DNA of 64,000 nucleotides from Glandiceps talaboti (lineage: Eukaryota > Hemichordata > Enteropneusta > Spengelidae). The notes beneath the pieces were generated by a model. That model did no database searches. It was not told where the DNA came from and saw only the letters and a program-made list of their open reading frames with translations. This document shows positions 48,541-64,000 of this stretch, in pieces. The position numbers and the translations under genes are program-made. Location of the stretch: contig NC_135553.1 of assembly GCF_964340395.1 (NCBI RefSeq), forward strand, positions 7,967,001-8,031,000, in the 5' to 3' direction. Within the stretch, counting starts at the first letter, position 1. Every line of letters starts with the position of its first letter.

Positions 48541-49904
48541 TTGAATAGTTAATTTTCCATATTTAGTTGTAGGATTTTGCCTAAAATGAAGTGAATCAAT
48601 ATGCAATAAATTATTTAGTGAAATGCACGTAGATTGGCTGATATATAACTAAGTAAATGTTAGTTTTCCATATATATCGACTGGAATTACTTCAATGAAG
48701 AGAAGCAATATGCAATCAATTATCCATTACAATGCCTTTTTATTGATTTATATAATCAACATTATAATGAAGTAATTTAGTTTTATTGAATCAGCAATAA
48801 GAATCTAACTACGGGAGTACTTTTAGTTCACGGGAGCACTTACAGTTGACATATAATTTTCACTTCGGCAGATTATAACGTTGAAGCTAATTCAAAACAA
48901 CCCAAGCAATGCGCTTTTTCAAAACACAATTCATATGTTTGGATTAAAAAAGTGAAAGGGATCACAGTAATATGCTGACAATATCGCTTTTCAAGTAACT
49001 ACCTAGAGAAAACTATCTTAATATTTACCATCCGACACTATAACATTTCACACCATACATATTTTATACCTGTCTGGTCTGTGATTTCACAGTTCACGTA
49101 ATGGCAACGGTCAGCAACAATACTCTAACAACATTCTGTGTGAACTACTCTCTATCTTTTTTTTTGCACATACATTGAGTTTCAGGTGATAGTGAATTGC
49201 TTTCAGCAAACTTAACACGAGCAAATATTGTGTAGTGAATAAATTATCTATACGACCATTAATACCTTATCAGTTTTTCAGGCTAAATTACTTAGTACGT
49301 GTATAAATGTTTTGAGACTATTGGATTTGTCAGGTAGTATGTACAAAGTCATTCAAATTACATTGCACACACGCGGCAAATATGAAGCCCTCGGGTCAGA
49401 TTGTTTTGTTTTACGGGACTGGTGCTTAAATGAATACTGTTACAGTTGTTATAGGCATGTGTTATCAAGGGTTAGCTTTACTCCATCAATCAATAGATAG
49501 ATAGACAGATAGTCATCACCATATCTTTAGAATATTGTGATAGTGTACTTCTATATTCCTCAGTATTTTCAGTTCAGTTCGTTATTTCGCTTCTACTTTC
49601 AGCTTAGGAACAATGACTTATAGAAGATATCGTAATATAAATCGTACTGTCGATATGAGTCGTGGTTATATACAATGATCGTACTGAATTCAAAATTATT
49701 ATTAGTTATTAAATTGAACACGTTACTATTTATGAAACTGTGTAAGACGTTGATAAGAAGTTTATAAGTTACCATAGTATTAAATTGATAATTATTACTT
49801 ATGAAACTGTGTCATATAAGATGGTGATATGAAAATAAGCCTTTAGATGGAAATGGGACTGTTATTATGTACATCGAATATCTCTCTGTAGAATGTGTCT
49901 TAAG

Positions 49905-50120
49905 GACCAGTTTCCCTGAAAATCAAAATTCATAAATCTCACTAAACTTCGCTTTGTTCCTGGTCCTTTTGAAATGATAAAAGAAATTCAGGTGTTGCTT
50001 TCAAGGAAATCAACAATCTTTTATTTTCCTCTAGTCTAACAAGTAACACAGTAGTCGGCGGCCATATTAGATTTAAAAAATCGTCTTAATTTTGATGTCA
50101 TTTTGACCTGTAAAAATTGT
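49905..50120. repeat. Dispersed repeat, copy 2
   Basis: Shares CCTGGTCCTTTTGAAAT, TTTCAAG, CAATCTTTTA and downstream sequence with 12205-12480. It lies just downstream of the GPCR 3' UTR. Confidence 0.6.
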
Positions 50121-50187
50121 ATGGTGAACTCTCATTTTTGTCCTTGAGAACAAGTTTTTGTCCTCTTAAACAATTTTACACAAAAGG

Positions 50188-50193
50188 TTTATT
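50188..50193 (-). promoter_or_regulatory. Polyadenylation signal AATAAA (GPCR)
   Basis: TTTATT on the + strand, 167 bases past the GPCR stop codon, followed on the - strand by GT-rich sequence (CCTTTTGTGTAAAATTGTTT). Confidence 0.45.
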
Positions 50194-50359
50194 TCGGAGG
50201 CGAATAATGCTGTCATTTCATAAGTCAAACAACATGATGTAGAATAACTTCGACACATATGTAAGGTACAGTGGGATTAAATTGGGTTAAGTGGAAGTTC
50301 TAATGACCCTCCCCTCGCCAATAAATTTAGTATTATATTACACTAAATGTACATAGTTA

Positions 50360-51439
50360 TTAGCGAGCAGTATTCGATCGATCAACGTTGACATCGGTAG
50401 CAATCGTAGCGATAGACCCTCCACCGTCTCTACCCCCAGAGTTTCTGTTTTGTTTTGTATTTGCGTCAATATCGGCATCGTGAAGCCTTTTACACTTGAG
50501 CACACTCAAGAAACATTTCCGAAAGTTTTCACTCATGAAGGAGTATATAAGTGGATTGACACTGCTATTGAAATAACTTATGCACAAAGTAAAGTAGAAC
50601 GTTATGACAAATTCTTTGCTTCTGTATGTGTCTGATGGATTGTCTAACACATACAACTGTATCACGTAAAACGGTGTCCAACACACGACGAACACAAAGA
50701 TAACCGTAAGAACCATGCGGGCGACCTTCTTGGTTGGTCTTTTGTTATCACTTTCTCCAATGGGCCCTACCCCTGTGTAAAGACGCCGTATCATCAGTAA
50801 ATAACACACAAGGATGACAATCACTGGACATACCAGTCCTGAAACGAACATGTATATGATGAAGGCTGTGTTCATGGCTTGGTTTGGCCATTTTATGCCG
50901 CATACAGTTAAACCCGAGGACGGGTTGACTGTCGTTTTGGTGTACAACCACAGAGGCATTACGGTTACGGTGGATAAAAACCAAATGGAAATGTTTACTC
51001 CAATAGCCGTGTTAACAGTTCGAACTTTCATACTTCTGATTGGATGAACTATAGCCAGGTAGCGATCTATGGCCATGGCTGTTAAACAGTATATACCGGT
51101 AGTTTGGTTAAGCCCATCCACCGCCATTACGACTTTACACCAAGCAAAGCCAAAGGGCCATTCAAAGGTAGCCTGTTGGTATGCTATGAAAGGAATGGTA
51201 AACATGAAGAATAGGTCTGCTATTGCCAAACTCAAAATATAAACATTTGCAACGGTCTTCATCTTATTGTGTTTTAATATCACATATATCACGAGGCTGT
51301 TTCCAACGACGCCAAATAAACAGATCAAACCGAAGACAACAGGGATGGCAATCTCTATAGGACCGTAGTCGGGAACCGAATAATTTGCAAGCACTGCAGT
51401 TGTAGTATTTACATAGCTATTTGTTACAGTACCTTCCAT
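50360..51439 (-). CDS. Somatostatin-receptor-like class A GPCR (single exon)
   Basis: A 359-residue seven-helix receptor, probably for a somatostatin/allatostatin-C-type peptide and signalling through Gi/o at the plasma membrane. Seen: N-glycosylation sites near the N-terminus (NTT at 11, NYS at 19); N47 (1.50), LAIAD with D75 (2.50); C101 paired with C180; D108 at 3.32, the ligand-anchoring Asp of somatostatin and opioid receptors; DGLNQTTGIYCLTAMAIDRY then LAIVHPIRS, close to the vertebrate SSTR2 segment; CWTP at 253-256; NPLIY at 295-299 followed by a basic helix 8 and a Gly/Asn-rich tail. The SSTR hallmark YANSCANPILY is here YFNSSVNPLIY, so an ortholog call within the SSTR/AstC/opioid group is not safe. 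The start at 51439 is the first ATG of the frame (CAGAATGG, good context); the open frame further upstream lacks ATG. No intron interrupts the coding region. Confidence 0.93.
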   Translation of the reverse strand: MEGTVTNSYVNTTTAVLANYSVPDYGPIEIAIPVVFGLICLFGVVGNSLVIYVILKHNKMKTVANVYILSLAIADLFFMFTIPFIAYQQATFEWPFGFAWCKVVMAVDGLNQTTGIYCLTAMAIDRYLAIVHPIRSMKVRTVNTAIGVNISIWFLSTVTVMPLWLYTKTTVNPSSGLTVCGIKWPNQAMNTAFIIYMFVSGLVCPVIVILVCYLLMIRRLYTGVGPIGESDNKRPTKKVARMVLTVIFVFVVCWTPFYVIQLYVLDNPSDTYRSKEFVITFYFTLCISYFNSSVNPLIYSFMSENFRKCFLSVLKCKRLHDADIDANTKQNRNSGGRDGGGSIATIATDVNVDRSNTAR

Positions 51440-51596
51440 TCTGGTGTATAGATTATACAAAACTTGAGACCTTTTACAAGAACAAAATCCAATAGGTATA
51501 TATTGGTGGCGACAGCGATTATAAATGTATCTTGTTGATGCGATTCTATACACACAAAATCTTCCGAGCGATATCTTGTGCTTTAACCAGTACCAG

Positions 51597-51603
51597 ATTT
51601 ATA
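51597..51603 (-). promoter_or_regulatory. Possible TATA box of the GPCR gene
   Basis: CTCTCTCTATAAATCTGG on the - strand. It would place transcription start near 51570 and give a 5' UTR of about 130 nt. Based on one motif only. Confidence 0.3.
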
Positions 51604-60770
<9,167 letters not shown>

Positions 60771-60985
60771 GCAGACAACAGAAATATCATCGCTATTGTC
60801 TATGTGTTGGTGGGTTGGTGCTGTGTGTGTGTGTGTATGTGTGAAGGTGTTGGTTGTTATTGTGTGAGATATTGGGTGCGGGCAAGTAGGTGTTGGCGGG
60901 TTGTTTCATGTCGGGCTTTGGTGTTCCGTTAGTTAACGGGTTTAGTTGAGGTGATAGATGCTCTATTGAAGTTGGACAAATAAAT

Positions 60986-61070
60986 AAATATATATATATA
61001 TATATACATTTATATATATATATATATGATATATATATATGATATATATATATATATATGTATATATATA

Positions 61071-61156
<86 letters not shown>
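60986..61156. repeat. Imperfect (TA)n tract
   Basis: About 170 bases of TA repeats with GATATA, GTATA and CATTTA interruptions. Confidence 0.95.
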
Positions 61157-61157
<1 letters not shown>

Positions 61158-62111
61158 CATTGATTGAAGATACATAAGCGATATCGATAGGGCTACAACT
61201 TTCATTGGCTTGGGCCTCAAGATATGCCCGTTATCGGAATATGGATACTGTGAGTAAACGGGAAGGCTTATCGCCGATAACGACAGTTTTTCAATTTGTT
61301 AGAAGTTATTAATCTCGCTTATTGCGCTGGAACGTAAATGCGATAAACGGCGAGGTTGATTGCTAGTCGAGGCGACCTCTGACTAAAGACGTTCTACTCA
61401 GCAATATCTAAAAGTCACACGACCGTCGTGTGATGATCGATCGAACCTAATTTCTCGTAAGTGTATCTGCATTTGATAAAATTAGTGATGGTTGGGTATT
61501 GAGATGGACTTGAAATAAACTACCTGAGGAAATTAAATAGTTTTAGGTATTTACTGTTCCGTCTATTAGAAACTTAATACGGAGTTCCTCTGAAAGGCTT
61601 GTGAATTAACAACTAAATGAATCATTATCAGGAACTCAATTTCCTGAATATTAAATGGAAATGACCTATATCCAAAAAGTCATATCGAATAACTAACAGA
61701 TACTATTCATTGCAACTCATTTCCTTTCGATGCCAGATGGATACAGCAGTGGTGTCCAAGAATTCAGTATTTCTTAAATACTCTCTTCGTTAGATAAAGA
61801 GAGTGGCAAACAAATGAAATGGGAACAAACGTCTCTCTGAGTGTAAAATGTATTCTGTTCTAAATTGATATCAGCCAGTTCAAATAAATTGAATCTTCTT
61901 ACTATAATTGTAAATAATGAAATTTAGTCTTTTTTGGTGATAACTAGTGGTGACAATGACAATAGTTCGTAGGCGTACCATTTCAGTCAACTCGTGAAGC
62001 ATCGGATTCACCAAGCGTCCCTCTCACGAGCGTCAGTGAATTTGTAAAGGTTCAATTCGTGTACGTACTTGAAAGGATGTGTATGGTATGACATGATATG
62101 TATAGTTTAAT
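61157..62111. other. Unique spacer, nothing recognised
   Basis: CpG-rich single-copy-looking sequence between (TA)n tracts; no supportable ORF or RNA. Confidence 0.6.
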
Positions 62112-62218
62112 TATGTATGTATGTATGTATGTATGTATGTATGTATGTATGTATGTATGTATGTATGTATGTATGTATGTATGTATGTATGTATGTATGT
62201 ATGTACACACACACACAC

Positions 62219-62291
<73 letters not shown>
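62112..62291. repeat. (ATGT)n-(AC)n-(TA)n compound microsatellite
   Basis: About 24 ATGT units, a short (AC)n, then about 70 bases of (TA)n that abut hammerhead element 2. Confidence 0.97.
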
Positions 62292-62294
<3 letters not shown>

Positions 62295-62380
62295 CTCGGT
62301 GAGTATCAATCTGCTAAGACAGTGCTCTATACCGCAGTGGCAGAGCGTAATAGTTTTGGTAGTACTGGAACTCTTTCTTG

Positions 62381-62424
62381 GGTGTAACTCGGAGTTTCAC
62401 GCATATTGCGATCATCAGACACTC
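62381..62424 (-). ncRNA. Type I hammerhead ribozyme, copy 2
   Basis: Stem I GUGU (62422-62419) pairs with ACAC (62385-62382); core CUGAUGA (62418-62412); stem II CGCA-AUA-UGCG; GAA; stem III AC-UCCGA-GU; U17 at 62386. Compared with copy 1, the fourth stem I pair is G-C instead of U-A, a compensatory double change. The stem II loop differs while the stem is kept. Confidence 0.8.
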
Positions 62425-62467
62425 TGATGATCGCAATATGCGTGAAACTCCGAATTACACCCAAGAA
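62424..62467 (+). ncRNA. Hammerhead-like sequence on the inverted arm (probably inactive)
   Basis: CUGAUGA, stem II CGCA-AUA-UGCG and GAAAC are kept. Stem III has CUCCGAAUU (a C-A mismatch replacing C-G), and the 5' side of stem I is lost at the palindrome centre. Confidence 0.55.
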
Positions 62468-62486
62468 AGAGTTCCAGTACTACCAA

Positions 62487-62887
<401 letters not shown>

Positions 62888-62955
62888 CAACTGTTCTACT
62901 ACCATATCGGGTCACGTGACTGGACGTAAGCGGATAATTAGTATGACATGGATTG

Positions 62956-63002
62956 GGCCTACTGAGGCAGCTCAGCAAAACCTGAGTGAAATCGTCTTGG
63001 CC
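62956..63002 (+). ncRNA. Degenerate hammerhead-shaped sequence 3' of the endonuclease relic
   Basis: GGCCUA pairs with UUGGCC (stem I, one mismatch). Then CUGAGGCAG stands in the place of CUGAUGA, stem II is CUCAG-CAAAAC-CUGAG, followed by GAA, A-UCG-U (one-pair stem III) and C17 at 62996. The topology fits a type I hammerhead, but the core is altered at two catalytic positions, so it is probably dead or only hammerhead-related. It sits 68 bases after the stop of the endonuclease fragment on the same strand. Confidence 0.5.
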
Positions 63003-63045
63003 AGAAACACTTTAGTGTTTATTGTATATGTTCAATTGAAACTGC

Positions 63046-63046
<1 letters not shown>

Positions 63047-63106
<60 letters not shown>

Positions 63107-63145
63107 ATGTATGTATGTATGTATGTATGTATGTATGTATGTATG

Positions 63146-63242
<97 letters not shown>

Positions 63243-63253
63243 ACACATATATA
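63047..63253. repeat. (GT)n-(ATGT)n-(TA)n compound microsatellite
   Basis: Same three-part build as 62112-62291. Confidence 0.97.
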
Positions 63254-64000
63254 TATGTAACATGAGATATGTTTTAGGTTTTTTGTTGCAATATGTGTTT
63301 TCTTAAACCGATGTTTATCATTTGGAACCTTAATACATTAGAATCAGCGTTCCTCTCATTTCGCTTTAGCCTTTGGCGTTTTTACAGGAAATGGGTATGT
63401 ATGATTATGGCTTATTGACCTTTAAGGTAGTAATTGTGAGCATATGAAATAAATAACAAATTGTTTATGGTTCATGCTTTTTACCTTTAAAAAAGAATCA
63501 ATTCTTCGTAGGATATAAATGACAGTCACTCATCTAAAGTTCTGATGATCAAACATTTTATTTTAGGAGTAATTAGATATTAATAATCGTTATGGATATC
63601 CTTCAATGACAATCACATAATTGGCCAACAGTAGAATTTAACAAATTTGTTATTAAACGTGGGCCCTGTCATGGGATGATTAAGATGAAACGGAAGATCA
63701 TGTCATTATTGACCTTTGCGTTGTCAAAATACTGCGTCAATAACAAATAATTGTGTTGCCACTACGGAAATGCGACGGCATGTACAAGCGATTGCGATGG
63801 GGATATTAGACAATTTAGATGTATTAATTTTATAGAAAACATATTGCATGTTTGTTCTTTAATTAGTGTCAATATATTGAACGTGAATATGTTTTATGAT
63901 TGACGTACTAATAACGTATCTAATTGTCCATGTAAATGACTGATTTGATGCCATTGGGGAAGTCATCTTACAACACCGACGGATTACGATTTTTTTTTCT
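63254..64000. other. Right edge, nothing recognised
   Basis: AT-rich sequence without a supportable ORF, RNA gene or repeat. Confidence 0.6.

Noticed and set aside
51440-51553. 38-residue N-terminal extension of the GPCR frame
   Set aside because: Begins with GTG, contains no ATG, and would put a Cys/Arg-rich segment before the glycosylated N-terminus; the ATG at 51439 has good context.

Overview
This window reads as nuclear DNA of an invertebrate bilaterian animal. The genes are split by GT-AG introns, the DNA is AT-rich with many microsatellites, and there is a dense set of small transposon relics. Nothing fixes the phylum. The frequent palindrome TACATGTA and the low GC would suit a mollusc, brachiopod or other lophotrochozoan, but amphioxus or a hemichordate is not excluded.

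Four protein-coding genes can be supported. (1) Positions 495-1429 (+) are the last coding exon of a receptor-type guanylate cyclase; the rest of the gene lies left of the window. (2) About 5.68-14.14 kb (-) is a complete or nearly complete mitochondrial ferredoxin/adrenodoxin NADPH reductase (FDXR). Ten exons with consistent splice phases are resolved; the short first exon is tentative. (3) 14511-41075 (+) is the ciliary transition-zone protein B9D1 in seven coding exons, the last one 22.85 kb beyond the sixth. FDXR and B9D1 are head to head with about 370 bp between their putative start codons. (4) 50360-51439 (-) is a single-exon somatostatin-receptor-like GPCR.

The rest is non-coding. The 22.85-kb B9D1 intron holds three decayed tandem-repeat fields, a tRNA-derived SINE, a short inverted-repeat transposon inserted in an older repeat (the empty-site sequence lies next to it), a fold-back MITE with a sister copy in an FDXR intron, and a dispersed repeat present twice. 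The stretches 41.1-50.2 kb and 51.6-60.5 kb contain no recognisable gene.

The most interesting part is 60.5-63.0 kb. It contains short retroelement ends, each running into a long (TA)n tail, that fold as type I hammerhead self-cleaving ribozymes. Two copies differ by a compensatory base-pair change in stem I. One copy sits in a near-perfect inverted duplication. Close by is a broken GIY-YIG endonuclease domain of a Penelope-like retroelement, followed on the same strand by a third, degenerate hammerhead-shaped sequence. Together these point to Penelope-like elements or their non-autonomous (retrozyme-like) derivatives.

A second window-scale signal is CpG content. The housekeeping genes FDXR and B9D1, introns included, are CpG-poor, while the GPCR and the right-hand intergenic DNA are CpG-rich. 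This is what mosaic gene-body methylation would produce.
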